Source: a virus
Reading direction: 5' to 3' (one strand)
Length of the DNA: 54,899 nt
IMG/VR virus record: IMGVR_UViG_3300021963_000160
Span: 1-54,899 of that record
A program made the translations under genes and the position numbers. The notes beneath the pieces were generated by a model that saw only the letters and a list, made by a program, of their open reading frames with translations, was not told the origin of the DNA and made no database searches. Positions 18,992 to 26,949 of the stretch are shown here, in pieces (the stretch's first letter is position 1; each line of letters starts with the position of its first letter).

Positions 18992-20458
18992 ATGTGTGGG
19001 CTTGCAGTAGTATATTATAAAAACAAGACAGGCAACTATCATTTGAATAAAATGCTTGATACCATGTCGCATCGTGGGCACGATTTTCGGACTATTCGTT
19101 ATTACGATAATTGCTCCGTTGGGTATAATAGGCTTGCCATTACCGACAGGGAAAATAACATACACGGATCAGACCACCAATGGAGGATATTTTTAAATGG
19201 CGAAATTTACAATTACAAAGAATTAGGTTTTGAAGGAGTTGAAAATAGTGTTTTAGCGCAAGGACTTGAAAAGTACGGAGTAGATTTCGTAAAACAATTA
19301 AATGGTATGTTTGTTATTGTCGCTATTTCTCCCGAGGACCAAGTTTATGTTTTTAGGGATAGATACGGTATTAAGCCCGCATATTACTATGAAGATAATA
19401 ATATGATAATTGTATCTTCTGAAATCAAACCAATATTACAACATCCGGCATATAAGTTTTCTATTAATGAATCAGCAAAAAAACAGTGGCTTACTTTCAA
19501 TAATGTGTTCACGAACGAAACATTGTTTGATAGAATCTGCAAAATGGATAAAGGTACTATTTGGAATCTAAACACTAATCAAACCACAAAATATTGGGCA
19601 TGGGAGTTTAAGCCTACTCCAATGGATTTTGAGACAGCTAAAAACGAAGTTAAACGACTTGTTATACAGGCTATAAACCGAATGATACCAAAGGAAGTTC
19701 CTTATGCAAGTTGTTTAAGCGGGGGGATAGACAGTAATATTATCGCATCTCAATTACCAAAAGAAATAGAAACTTTTTGCGTTGGGTACATTGGCCCGTT
19801 TATCGAAGATGAAACCGAATTGGCGATGGCATCAGGAAGAAACCCTAATTTAGTTTTACTTTCTTGGATAGAAAACTTTGAAGAAACAATTTACCACTTA
19901 GAAGACCTTAGGGTTGGTGCTTGTTGGAGTAATTATAGATTATTTTCTGATGTTTCATGCCGGCATAAAGTAGTTTTTGATGGCGCAGGTGCAGATGAAT
20001 TATTTGGCGGGTACCCTTGGAGATATTCCGAACCAAATTATTATGATGTTGTAAATCGCACAAAAAACGATTCTGAATTTTGCAAGACACTATTTAACCT
20101 TATATATGGTTACGACACTTTGGAAAATAGGTTTAAATTCGATGCTGAACACTTTTTAGAAGGCGTACTGCTTGTTACCGATAGAATGAGTATGGCGCAT
20201 ACACTTGAAGTAAGGGTTCCTTTCCTTGATAATGACTTGGTAGATTTCTGTTTAACATTACCAAATGAGTTTAAAATAGAGAAACGAATCTTAAAAGCTG
20301 CATTTATTGATGAATTACATCCTGATATATTAATGGGGAAGAAAAAAGGGTTTGGCTCACCCGATTGGTTTCCAGGCGAAGGGAATCAAGCTAATAAATG
20401 GGCAAACGAAGCATATAATCAATGGAAATTAATATTTAATAATTATGGAACTTTATAA
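18992..20458 (+). CDS. asnB: Asparagine synthetase-like glutamine amidotransferase
   Basis: 488 residues. The N-terminal Ntn amidotransferase domain has the catalytic Cys2 (MCGLAVVYY), the RLAITDR and LNGEIYNYKEL glutamine-site motifs. The C-terminal synthetase domain carries the PP-loop SGGIDSN near residue 242-248 and the ending motif VRVPFLDNDLVDF. It uses glutamine and ATP to amidate a carboxylate, classically aspartate. It is somewhat shorter than AsnB (~554). Within a glycosyltransferase cassette, such proteins often amidate sugar or glycan carboxyls, so the true substrate is open. It starts 1 bp after the methyltransferase and overlaps the next gene. Confidence 0.85.
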   Translation: MCGLAVVYYKNKTGNYHLNKMLDTMSHRGHDFRTIRYYDNCSVGYNRLAITDRENNIHGSDHQWRIFLNGEIYNYKELGFEGVENSVLAQGLEKYGVDFVKQLNGMFVIVAISPEDQVYVFRDRYGIKPAYYYEDNNMIIVSSEIKPILQHPAYKFSINESAKKQWLTFNNVFTNETLFDRICKMDKGTIWNLNTNQTTKYWAWEFKPTPMDFETAKNEVKRLVIQAINRMIPKEVPYASCLSGGIDSNIIASQLPKEIETFCVGYIGPFIEDETELAMASGRNPNLVLLSWIENFEETIYHLEDLRVGACWSNYRLFSDVSCRHKVVFDGAGADELFGGYPWRYSEPNYYDVVNRTKNDSEFCKTLFNLIYGYDTLENRFKFDAEHFLEGVLLVTDRMSMAHTLEVRVPFLDNDLVDFCLTLPNEFKIEKRILKAAFIDELHPDILMGKKKGFGSPDWFPGEGNQANKWANEAYNQWKLIFNNYGTL

Positions 20459-20981
20459 CTTAGAAGAACACGGATTTATAAATCTAAACGGCAACTGGAT
20501 ACATTCCACTGCTATTATTTATCCTTGCGTAACGCTTGGAAGGAATAATATAATCGGGGCATACTCGGTTATTGGTTCAAATGGAGAAATGCGAAATGTG
20601 AATCCATCTGAATTTAAAGGAGGTGTGGTTATCGGAGATGACAATGTTATTTCGGAGCTTGTAACCATTCAGAGACCGTTTAATGAAGATGAATTTACTT
20701 TAATTGGTAATGGGAATATTATAATGGCGCATAGCCACTTTGGACACAATGTAACATTAGGTAATAACAGCGAAATATGCACAAATGTTGTACTTGGAGG
20801 ATATTCAAATATTGGAGATAATGTTAAAATCAAACTCAGCGCAACCGTTAGAAACCGAATAATAATTGGGAGCAACTCAATAGTTGGGCTAGGAAGTGCT
20901 GTTGTAAAAGATATACCTGGAGGGCAAGTGTGGATGGGGAATCCTGCAAAGTTTTATAAATTAAATAATCCGAACTCCTAA
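20445..20981 (+). CDS. Left-handed beta-helix acyltransferase (LpxA-like)
   Basis: 178 residues built of hexapeptide repeats: STAIIYPCVTLGRNNIIGAY, VVIGDDNVISE, NIIMAHSHFGHNVTLGNNSE, VVLGGYSNIGDNV, ending with VVKDIPGGQVWMGNPAKFYK. The MAHSHFGHN segment resembles the catalytic His region of LpxA/LpxD-type acyltransferases. It would form a trimer and transfer an acyl or acetyl group to a (nucleotide) sugar. It overlaps the asparagine-synthetase-like gene by 14 bp and the next gene by 1 bp. Together with its neighbours it points to synthesis of an acylated sugar. Confidence 0.8.
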   Translation: MELYNLEEHGFINLNGNWIHSTAIIYPCVTLGRNNIIGAYSVIGSNGEMRNVNPSEFKGGVVIGDDNVISELVTIQRPFNEDEFTLIGNGNIIMAHSHFGHNVTLGNNSEICTNVVLGGYSNIGDNVKIKLSATVRNRIIIGSNSIVGLGSAVVKDIPGGQVWMGNPAKFYKLNNPNS

Positions 20982-21739
20982 TGAAACTCTGTTTAGCTTA
21001 CACTGTTTTTACCCACGAATTACTTGAACAGTCTATTGCTAATCATATAGACTTAGTGGATGGAATTATTATTTGCTATCAGGAGATTTCAAATAAAGGC
21101 AACAAAACCGCATTTCCGATTGACAAGTTTACTCATGAAAAGATAACTATTGTTAAATACGAACCTAATCTTGCCCTTGGAACCAAATTAAATGAAGTAT
21201 GCAAACATAACCTAATGATTAAAACTGCAAAGAACAAGGGGTTTTCACATATTATTTTATCAGCTTGTGACCATTTTTATGATAAAAATCAGTTTGCGTA
21301 CGTTAAACAGCAAGTAATAGATAAGGATTATGATATTAGTTATACCAAAATGTTCACCTACTATAGAAATCCTATTTATCAAATTACCCCAATAGAAGAT
21401 TATTATATGCCTTTTATTATCAAATTGCATACTAATACTCAGGTAGAAAGTAATGTTAAAACTCCGGTACTTGTAGACCCGTCTGTAAAAGTAAATACTT
21501 GTAAAAATTGGAAACTATTTTCAGAACATGAAATAATGTTACACCATTACTCGATGATACGTTTAGACATAAAGGATAAGTTCAAAAATGCAGCAGCTTC
21601 TATTAGATGGAAACCTGAACAAGTGCAACGATTCATTTCTGAGTATGAAAACTTTTCTATTGAAGATAATAAGCCGATTGAGTACTTCCAAAACCGCAAA
21701 TGTAAAGTTGTCAGAAACTACTTTAATATAGCTAACTAA
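20981..21739 (+). CDS. Glycosyltransferase-like protein
   Basis: 252 residues. The first 100 residues (CLAYTVFTHELLEQSI; VDGIIICYQE; FSHIILSACDHFYDKNQF) follow the GT-A pattern with an acidic CDHFYD motif in place of DxD, then a segment with conserved aromatic residues and a HHYSMIRLD motif as in family 2-like transferases that end with a histidine near the active site. It is the last gene of the cassette. Substrate unknown; a nucleotidyl or sugar-processing role cannot be excluded. Confidence 0.6.
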   Translation: MKLCLAYTVFTHELLEQSIANHIDLVDGIIICYQEISNKGNKTAFPIDKFTHEKITIVKYEPNLALGTKLNEVCKHNLMIKTAKNKGFSHIILSACDHFYDKNQFAYVKQQVIDKDYDISYTKMFTYYRNPIYQITPIEDYYMPFIIKLHTNTQVESNVKTPVLVDPSVKVNTCKNWKLFSEHEIMLHHYSMIRLDIKDKFKNAAASIRWKPEQVQRFISEYENFSIEDNKPIEYFQNRKCKVVRNYFNIAN

Positions 21740-21749
21740 AAACGGTTAT

Positions 21750-21899
21750 ATGGATGCTGATTGGAAAGATGAAGAACCATTTGTAATAGATGAATTTTTA
21801 CAGAACTTTCTCAACGTAAAACAAACTACCCTTTTAACTCAATTTAGGAGTCTGAATACCATCATAAAACCAATAATCTTCCCCAGCAACCTTCTCTAA
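21750..21899 (+). CDS. Possible small protein, 49 aa (overlaps convergent gene)
   Basis: The frame starts at ATG 21750 (MDADWKDEEPFVIDEF) 10 bp after the preceding gene and has an acidic, plausible N-terminus. Its last 65 bp run antisense over the end of the convergent glycosyltransferase gene, where the protein sequence becomes low-quality. It may be a remnant or a chance frame. Confidence 0.3.
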   Translation: MDADWKDEEPFVIDEFLQNFLNVKQTTLLTQFRSLNTIIKPIIFPSNLL

Positions 21900-22478
21900 A
21901 CTAATCTTATTCTCCTTATACATACCTAACATATCAGTATGGAATCTCCCACCTACCTTACCAACCCCATGCTTAATACCCAAACAAATTATTTCCTTAG
22001 GTAAAAACGTTAACTTATTCTTAACATTAGTCCATAAATGACTATCCGTATAAGGATAATCATCAGCAGGCCAAGTCAATTCTAAATCCGCCTTAATTAA
22101 CGTACTCATCATACTACTTCTACTTGCATGACGAAAAACAAAATCCTTCCTTAAACCCAAATGATAATATATCGTATAATTAGGCCCAAATATATCAGGC
22201 CTCCCTGCCTTATCCCATTCTGTTACCATAACCTCAATATAACAAGGACTATACCAATCATCGCTTTCTATAAACAAAATAACATCTAAACCACAATTTC
22301 TAAGCTTATCATAACCATACCTATACCTAGGCGTTATATCACAATCATCACTAACAGGAGCATAATCAACAACCTCTATAACCTCAGGTCTTAAAGTCTG
22401 CCTATCCATCATCCTATAATACTGCTCCATAAACAAAGGCCTATCCCCTCTGTCTGGAGTTATAATTCCTACTCGCAT
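21834..22478 (-). CDS. Glycosyltransferase-like protein, C-poor coding strand
   Basis: 214 residues. It starts MRVGIITPDRGDRPLFMEQ and has the GT-A acidic motif FIESDDWYS near residue 70, a DIFGPNYTIYYH strand and a closing GEDYWFYDG block. This matches family 2-like phage or capsule glycosyltransferases. It faces the plus-strand sugar cassette convergently and overlaps a 41-residue gene at its start (stop/start overlap). The coding strand is strikingly poor in C compared with neighbouring genes, as seen from the A/C-rich plus strand, suggesting a different mutational history or transfer. Confidence 0.7.
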   Translation of the reverse strand: MRVGIITPDRGDRPLFMEQYYRMMDRQTLRPEVIEVVDYAPVSDDCDITPRYRYGYDKLRNCGLDVILFIESDDWYSPCYIEVMVTEWDKAGRPDIFGPNYTIYYHLGLRKDFVFRHASRSSMMSTLIKADLELTWPADDYPYTDSHLWTNVKNKLTFLPKEIICLGIKHGVGKVGGRFHTDMLGMYKENKISLEKVAGEDYWFYDGIQTPKLS

Positions 22479-22594
22479 TCGTCTGTAAATCTTTTTTCTA
22501 ATTCATCAAAATGGTCAAGTATGTGCTGAATTTGTATAGAGTATGTTATCTTAATAACATCACTCCCACTTGCAGATTTTGGTATATTCTCCAT
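22469..22594 (-). CDS. Small protein, 41 aa, coupled to the glycosyltransferase
   Basis: MENIPKSASGSDVIKITYS followed by an amphipathic helix (HILDHFDELEKRFTDE). Its stop overlaps the start of the glycosyltransferase by 10 bp in another frame, the usual sign of translational coupling. It has the same C-poor composition. No family recognised; a small partner or chaperone for the transferase is possible. Confidence 0.55.
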   Translation of the reverse strand: MENIPKSASGSDVIKITYSIQIQHILDHFDELEKRFTDECE

Positions 22595-23177
22595 ACTAAT
22601 CTGTGTTACACTCACCAGTACAAATTATACACTTACACTCACTATGCAATATGCTATCATTCATAACCACAAATATAAAACACTTATATTACAAATAATT
22701 CAAGAGATAGATAAAAAAATAATGAGATAGATAGATATGTGAGGTTAACCCCCCGTATTACAAACGTGGCCCAAAAATAAAAATCAATTTTTTTTGATCT
22801 GGGGGGGGGTTCGTTTTTATCTTTTCCCTTTAAATTTTCAGGTTTTACCTTCCCGAGTGCTGTGAAGGTGCCGCGGTTCTGTTGTTGGATGGTGTTTATA
22901 TCATTACATTTTGCAAAATAATTACATACAAGCGTTTTAATAACTTATATATACCGTTCTTTATCTATGTAGGGGCAAAGGTAGATAATTGAACACGGGC
23001 CAAATAAACTACATCCTTTGCCTTGTCTCTTATTGTGCTGGATTGTTTTAATTTAATCCTAGTTAACATAATATAGATTATATAACTTTATCCGTTTGTT
23101 GTCGTTTGTTGGGTTTACTTTGTCTCCATGCGGTGACGAAATTAGCTTATGCTTATGTTTTGGGTGTTTTTAGGGGT

Positions 23178-23597
23178 GGTTTGCATGGTACTGGAGAGGG
23201 GTTAACCTCCTTTTAATCTCCTTTTAAACTTTCTTTTTTACTTTGATCCTGAAAATATTAAATTTCTTTTTATCTTTTTTTCTTGGCTGCTATTGGGTTG
23301 CGGGTTTATTTTGTTAAAAATTATTTTTTTTCTTTTCCGTTATGTTGTTGTTATGTAGAACTATTCTAAATAGCTTTATTGGTGGTTTTTGGTGTAGTTT
23401 GGCATGGTATTAGCAAAGGTTTTTTTATGTCCTTTTTATTGGGTTTTTGATCTCTTTTTAACCTTTGTTTGTTCCTTTGTTTTCAGGGGTTCCGGTGGTG
23501 GTGTCTATTATTGTTTATTTTAGTGTATTGTTTACTGGATTTTTAGAGTTTGGCACGGTTTGTCGGTTTCCTTTGTTTGCGGGGTTTGGCACGGTTT
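23178..23597 (+). repeat. Iteron-like short repeats
   Basis: Four copies of a 12-14 bp word: GGTTTGCATGGTA (23178-23190, degenerate), GTTTGGCATGGTAT (23397-23410), GTTTGGCACGGTTT (23548-23561) and GTTTGGCACGGTTT (23584-23597). The last two are identical and 36 bp apart. All lie on the T/G-rich strand before the first early gene. They could bind an initiator or regulator. Confidence 0.4.
23354..23370. promoter_or_regulatory. Degenerate copy of the 17-bp operator palindrome
   Basis: TGTAGAA-CTA-TTCTAAA matches the palindrome seen at 29049, 32496 and 37518 in 5+7 arm positions. Unlike those, no TTTG -7 element follows 42 bp downstream, so it may be fortuitous or act differently. Confidence 0.3.
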
Positions 23598-23650
23598 TTT
23601 GTTTTTGGTCTTGGGTTTGTAATGCAGTTAGTACAAAACAATTAAACATA

Positions 23651-23776
23651 ATGATACAAAAAATTAAATTACATGCAAAAAAGAATCCAACCTATTTATT
23701 AGAAATTGGACTATGTTTATTTTTCGTTACTGCTATTCTGGTAACTGTCTTAATTTTAAGTTTTCAAAATTATTAA
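23651..23776 (+). CDS. Small single-pass membrane protein, 41 aa
   Basis: The ATG at 23651 gives a basic N-terminus (MIQKIKLHAKKNPTYLLE) followed by one hydrophobic helix (LCLFFVTAILVTVLILSF) and a short tail, predicted inner-membrane with the N-terminus inside. It directly precedes the amidoligase gene by 2 bp, so it probably shares the transcript. Function unknown; a membrane anchor or host-takeover peptide is possible. Confidence 0.55.
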   Translation: MIQKIKLHAKKNPTYLLEIGLCLFFVTAILVTVLILSFQNY

Positions 23777-23778
23777 TT

Positions 23779-25071
23779 ATGAAAAGTAAATTATTTAGAA
23801 TCCAGCTAGAAAGTTATCAATTTTATTATAATGATAATTTATGCGAAGATAGGGACGAATTTAAGGACTTATTAAAAGGCGGATTAATTATTGAAGATTT
23901 AGATTTATGCAAATTAGATTCTGGTATTTTATTTGATAAAAATACTTGCGGTTATAATAAATTCGATAAAATATATTGGCTAGATTCTGAAGATATGCCC
24001 GAAAATATTGGTTATAACGATAAGGACGAATGTTATGACTATATAGAGAATTTAATTTATGGCTACTACTATAGAAATAACGAGGGATATTTTAGTTCAG
24101 ACGATAATTATCTTATCTATAGGGACGAATACTACCATGAAGATTCATTTGACTATCATAATTTAACCGACATTAGCGGAAATTTATATTCTACAGATGA
24201 CGTTTGTTATTGCGAAGATTCAGGAGATTATGAACTACAGGACAATTGTTATTATTCAGATATTGACAATTGCTATTATTCGGATTCGGATAATATGCCC
24301 GAAAATAAAAAAGGATTAAAAAACTACCATGATTCAAATATTGATTTTAAGAACGAAAATAGTAAATATAGAATAGGATTCGAGATTGAAAAAGAAGATT
24401 CAAATTTTACTAATTTTGACAAATTACGCGAAATTGGTTGGGACGCGGAGCGGGACGGCAGTTTGGATAGTCAAACGGGGTTTGAGATGGTTAGTGCAGT
24501 ATATGACTTGATGGATTTAAAAACTTTTAAAGAAGATACCAGCGAAATTAAGGACTTTATAAACGCGGATTATTCGCGTTCATGTGGCGGCCATATTAAT
24601 ATAAGTATTCAGGACTTAACAAATATTGAAGTATTCGAACTAATCAAAGGTTATGCCCCCTTAATATTTGCAATGTATTATGGACGTATTGAAAATACAT
24701 ACTGCAAAGCTAAAAAAGTAGAATTAAACGACATGGAACGATACAGCGCGTTTAATTTCACCAAAAGGAACGGTATATTAGAAATTCGTATATTTTCGGC
24801 CGTCCCTAATTTAGATACGTTAATTTTTAGGACTGAATTATTACAATTTATGTTTAAAAATAGTCGTAAGGGCAGCGCCTCCGTTATTGGTATGTTATTG
24901 AATGAAGATAGTAAATTAACAAAATTATTGAAAATTGTATATTCGGACGAAAAGTATAAAAAATTAGTAGACAGGACTATAAATTATACGGACGTTTACT
25001 CTACATTAAAAGACATTAAACAAACTGAAAACAAATTAAACAAGTTAAACAAATCAAAATTATGTGCATAG
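23779..25071 (+). CDS. COOH-NH2 amidoligase (glutamine-synthetase-like fold, Amidoligase_2 type)
   Basis: 430 residues from ATG 23779. Residues about 200-400 carry the family pattern: RIGFEIEKED, a DAERDGSLD motif, FEMVSAVYDL, SCGGHINISI and RYSAFNFTKRNGILEIRIF. These acidic, His and Arg motifs are those of phage/bacterial amidoligases related to glutamine synthetase, which use ATP to form amide bonds between carboxylates and amines. The first 190 residues are Asp/Glu/Tyr-rich with repeated DNCYYSDxDN-like units, probably a substrate or peptide-binding region. It overlaps the glutamine amidotransferase gene by 10 bp. Substrate unknown: protein tails, cell wall or nucleobases are all conceivable. 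Confidence 0.75.
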   Translation: MKSKLFRIQLESYQFYYNDNLCEDRDEFKDLLKGGLIIEDLDLCKLDSGILFDKNTCGYNKFDKIYWLDSEDMPENIGYNDKDECYDYIENLIYGYYYRNNEGYFSSDDNYLIYRDEYYHEDSFDYHNLTDISGNLYSTDDVCYCEDSGDYELQDNCYYSDIDNCYYSDSDNMPENKKGLKNYHDSNIDFKNENSKYRIGFEIEKEDSNFTNFDKLREIGWDAERDGSLDSQTGFEMVSAVYDLMDLKTFKEDTSEIKDFINADYSRSCGGHINISIQDLTNIEVFELIKGYAPLIFAMYYGRIENTYCKAKKVELNDMERYSAFNFTKRNGILEIRIFSAVPNLDTLIFRTELLQFMFKNSRKGSASVIGMLLNEDSKLTKLLKIVYSDEKYKKLVDRTINYTDVYSTLKDIKQTENKLNKLNKSKLCA

Positions 25072-25811
25072 CAATATTAAATTTAAAAGGAACATTAAGT
25101 AAGGAAACTCTACAGACTTGTTGGAACTCAAATCCTCACGGAGCTGGATTAATCTATAATGACTCGAACGGGCTACAAATTTTTAAAGAACTCAAGTCTT
25201 TTCGGGTATTCTATAATGAATATATAAAGCAAAGGAAATTAAACAAAGATTCGAAATTTGCTATTCATTTCAGAATTTCAACGAGCGGCAAAATAGATTT
25301 AACAAATTGCCACCCGTTTAAAATTAATAAAGATACGGCCTTTATTCATAACGGTATGATTGACATTAAACCACTAAATAAAAAAGTAAGTGACACGTTT
25401 ACGTTTAACGAACTAATTTTTAAGAAATTAGGCAAAGATTGGCAAAGTAATAAGGCTATGATTGAACTATTAGAAAACTATATTTATGGCAGTAAAATAG
25501 TAGTTTTAAATTCAGATAACAGCCATGTAATTTTAAATGAAGATAGCGGACATTGGGACGGTGATAATTGGTATTCAAATAATAGCTATAAACCAGCGAA
25601 AATTAGTAATTTTAAAAATTATGATAGCTACAAAGATTTTTATTATTCAGATATGGACGACATTAAACAAACTTTTACGGACTTTTGCGAGTCATGTTTA
25701 GAAGAGTCCGACACCATATATCTTCGTGACTATAATATGAATTGTTGTAGCAAATGTGCGGAATTGTGGCAGCCGTCAAAAATATCTAAATATCTTCACC
25801 ATGCTATATAG
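25062..25811 (+). CDS. Class II glutamine amidotransferase (Ntn hydrolase) with Cys-rich tail
   Basis: 249 residues. The N-terminal nucleophile Cys2 (MCIAILN), the HGAGLIY, AIHFRISTSG and FKINKDTAFIHNGMI motifs define the Ntn glutaminase domain that liberates ammonia from glutamine. The C-terminal 50 residues have CESC...CCSKC spacing, likely a zinc ribbon. No synthetase domain is fused, so it needs a partner, and the adjacent amidoligase, whose gene overlaps it, is the obvious one: glutamine-derived ammonia could feed amidation. Pairings of such amidoligases with GAT-II domains have been noted in comparative genomics of amidoligase operons (Iyer and colleagues, as I recall). Confidence 0.75.
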   Translation: MCIAILNLKGTLSKETLQTCWNSNPHGAGLIYNDSNGLQIFKELKSFRVFYNEYIKQRKLNKDSKFAIHFRISTSGKIDLTNCHPFKINKDTAFIHNGMIDIKPLNKKVSDTFTFNELIFKKLGKDWQSNKAMIELLENYIYGSKIVVLNSDNSHVILNEDSGHWDGDNWYSNNSYKPAKISNFKNYDSYKDFYYSDMDDIKQTFTDFCESCLEESDTIYLRDYNMNCCSKCAELWQPSKISKYLHHAI

Positions 25812-25971
25812 AAAAGAAATACTAACAAAGTTTAAAATTTACTTTAAAGAAAACAACCAAAGGTTAATAGGTGAATATGAGCAAAAATTAAATTATGCTC
25901 ATGACTTCACCCCTCACAAAGTAGAATATTATAAAGAACTATTAAACCAAGCTAAAAATTTATTCAAATGA
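25801..25971 (+). CDS. Small basic helical protein, 56 aa
   Basis: From ATG 25801 (MLYRKEILTKFKIYFKEN), an amphipathic, Lys/Tyr-rich, mostly helical protein. It overlaps the amidotransferase stop by 11 bp and the following gene by 4 bp. No family recognised. Its consistent coupling suggests it belongs to the amidoligase operon. Confidence 0.5.
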   Translation: MLYRKEILTKFKIYFKENNQRLIGEYEQKLNYAHDFTPHKVEYYKELLNQAKNLFK

Positions 25972-26198
25972 GAAAAAAAGAAATAATTATGACAAAAACA
26001 ATGTACCTCGTAAGATACAATGATATCTACGGAAATGGGGACAATCAAAAATTAGAAGTAATAGTTGAAAATAGGAATCATTTTTTAGAATGGTTAGAAG
26101 AACACAATGAAAGTAGAGGTGGATCGGAACCGGAATCAGAAGAAGAATTTGACCTTATAGCTTTAAGTGTTTATGTATCGGAATTTAAAAATCAATAA
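25968..26198 (+). CDS. Small acidic protein, unknown
   Basis: 76 residues from ATG 25968; an internal ATG at 25989 (MTKTMYLVRYNDIYG) is equally plausible and better spaced. Beta strands at the start, then an acidic helix (HFLEWLEEHNES) and an acidic loop (SEPESEEEFDLI). No family recognised; an inhibitor-like acidic early protein is one possibility. Confidence 0.55.
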   Translation: MRKKEIIMTKTMYLVRYNDIYGNGDNQKLEVIVENRNHFLEWLEEHNESRGGSEPESEEEFDLIALSVYVSEFKNQ

Positions 26199-26203
26199 TA
26201 ATT

Positions 26204-26449
26204 ATGTCAAAAGTAGAACCAAAAATTTTAAAACAATGGACTGACGAAGCAAAGAAAGTCCTTGAAGGTAAAACAATTACCGAAGTTCGTTATCTTAACG
26301 ATGAGGAAATGGAAATGATGGGTTGGTATAAACGACCTGTTTGTTTCTTTTTAAACGATGGAACAAGTTGTATTCTCTCTTGTGATGATGAGGGTAATGA
26401 TGGTGGAGTTTTATTTTACGGAAAAGATGGTGTATTACCAACCTTATAA
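26204..26449 (+). CDS. Small protein, 81 aa, unknown
   Basis: MSKVEPKILKQWTDEAKKVL, then a beta-rich acidic part (TEVRYLNDEEMEMMGW; CFFLNDGTSCILSCDDEGN). This resembles small phage proteins of the type that bind nucleic acid or a host protein, but no motif fixes the function. It is part of the tightly packed early operon. Confidence 0.55.
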   Translation: MSKVEPKILKQWTDEAKKVLEGKTITEVRYLNDEEMEMMGWYKRPVCFFLNDGTSCILSCDDEGNDGGVLFYGKDGVLPTL

Positions 26450-26499
26450 TTTATATTATGTCAAACAAATAGAACAAGAAATATTAAATCAAATAAAAA

Positions 26500-26763
26500 A
26501 TGGAAAATCAAGTACAAGTGGTTCTAACACCACAAGAAGAAAAAGAGCAGTTCATTTTAAATCTAATGAATAGGCTAGAGAGTCAATTAGGTGGGGGCAA
26601 TCTAACTACAAAGTTTGAGACGTGCAAAGATGCACCCTCATATAGTTGGTCAGTCGAGGAGTATATGTATATGCCACAAGTCGCATCAAGGCTAAGGGGC
26701 AAAGGATATACCGTATCTTCAAGTATTAATTGGGGAGTTACAGATTGGATAATTGCAGTTTAA
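26500..26763 (+). CDS. Small protein, 87 aa, unknown
   Basis: It starts MENQVQVVLTPQEEKEQF, with a helical N-terminus and a C-terminal beta region (ASRLRGKGYTVSSSINWGV). It lies 50 bp downstream of its neighbour and 3 bp before the next gene. No known family. An earlier in-frame start in the preceding intergenic stretch is not supported by spacing. Confidence 0.5.
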   Translation: MENQVQVVLTPQEEKEQFILNLMNRLESQLGGGNLTTKFETCKDAPSYSWSVEEYMYMPQVASRLRGKGYTVSSSINWGVTDWIIAV

Positions 26764-26766
26764 GTT

Positions 26767-26949
26767 ATGGAAAAGTATAGAGTGACGAGTAACAAAAGGA
26801 ATCGGACATTTACTATTTATAAAAATGGCAGTAAATATAGAACCTATAGGTTTAGTCTTGATGAATTTCGTGAGAACGAATATAACACCAATAACGATTG
26901 GAATCATTTTTTAACACACACAGATTTTTACGAAATAATTAAAAAATAA
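26767..26949 (+). CDS. Small protein, 60 aa, unknown
   Basis: A basic, Arg/Asn/Tyr-rich beta protein (MEKYRVTSNKRNRTFTIYKNG). Its stop overlaps the start of the 256-aa gene by one base. No family recognised; the basic charge would allow nucleic-acid binding. Confidence 0.5.
   Translation: MEKYRVTSNKRNRTFTIYKNGSKYRTYRFSLDEFRENEYNTNNDWNHFLTHTDFYEIIKK

Larger units (their letters stand above)
22595..23650. other. Gene-free divergent region with strand-composition switch
   Basis: More than 1 kb between divergent gene blocks has no convincing coding frame. To about 22700 the plus strand is A/C-rich; from about 22780 to 23640 it is T/G-rich with long T runs, so both arms are T/G-rich on the strand reading outward. 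At the switch, six C residues (22750-22755) face nine G residues (22801-22809), able to form a G-C stem. Short GTTTGGCAYGGT repeats occur at 23178-23597. Such a pattern fits a replication origin or a strongly bidirectional control region. Confidence 0.45.

Noticed and set aside
23465-23650. A longer N-terminus for the 41-aa membrane protein
   Set aside because: The added residues come from the T/G-rich repeat region (Phe/Val/Gly-rich) and look non-coding; ATG 23651 gives a normal small membrane protein.
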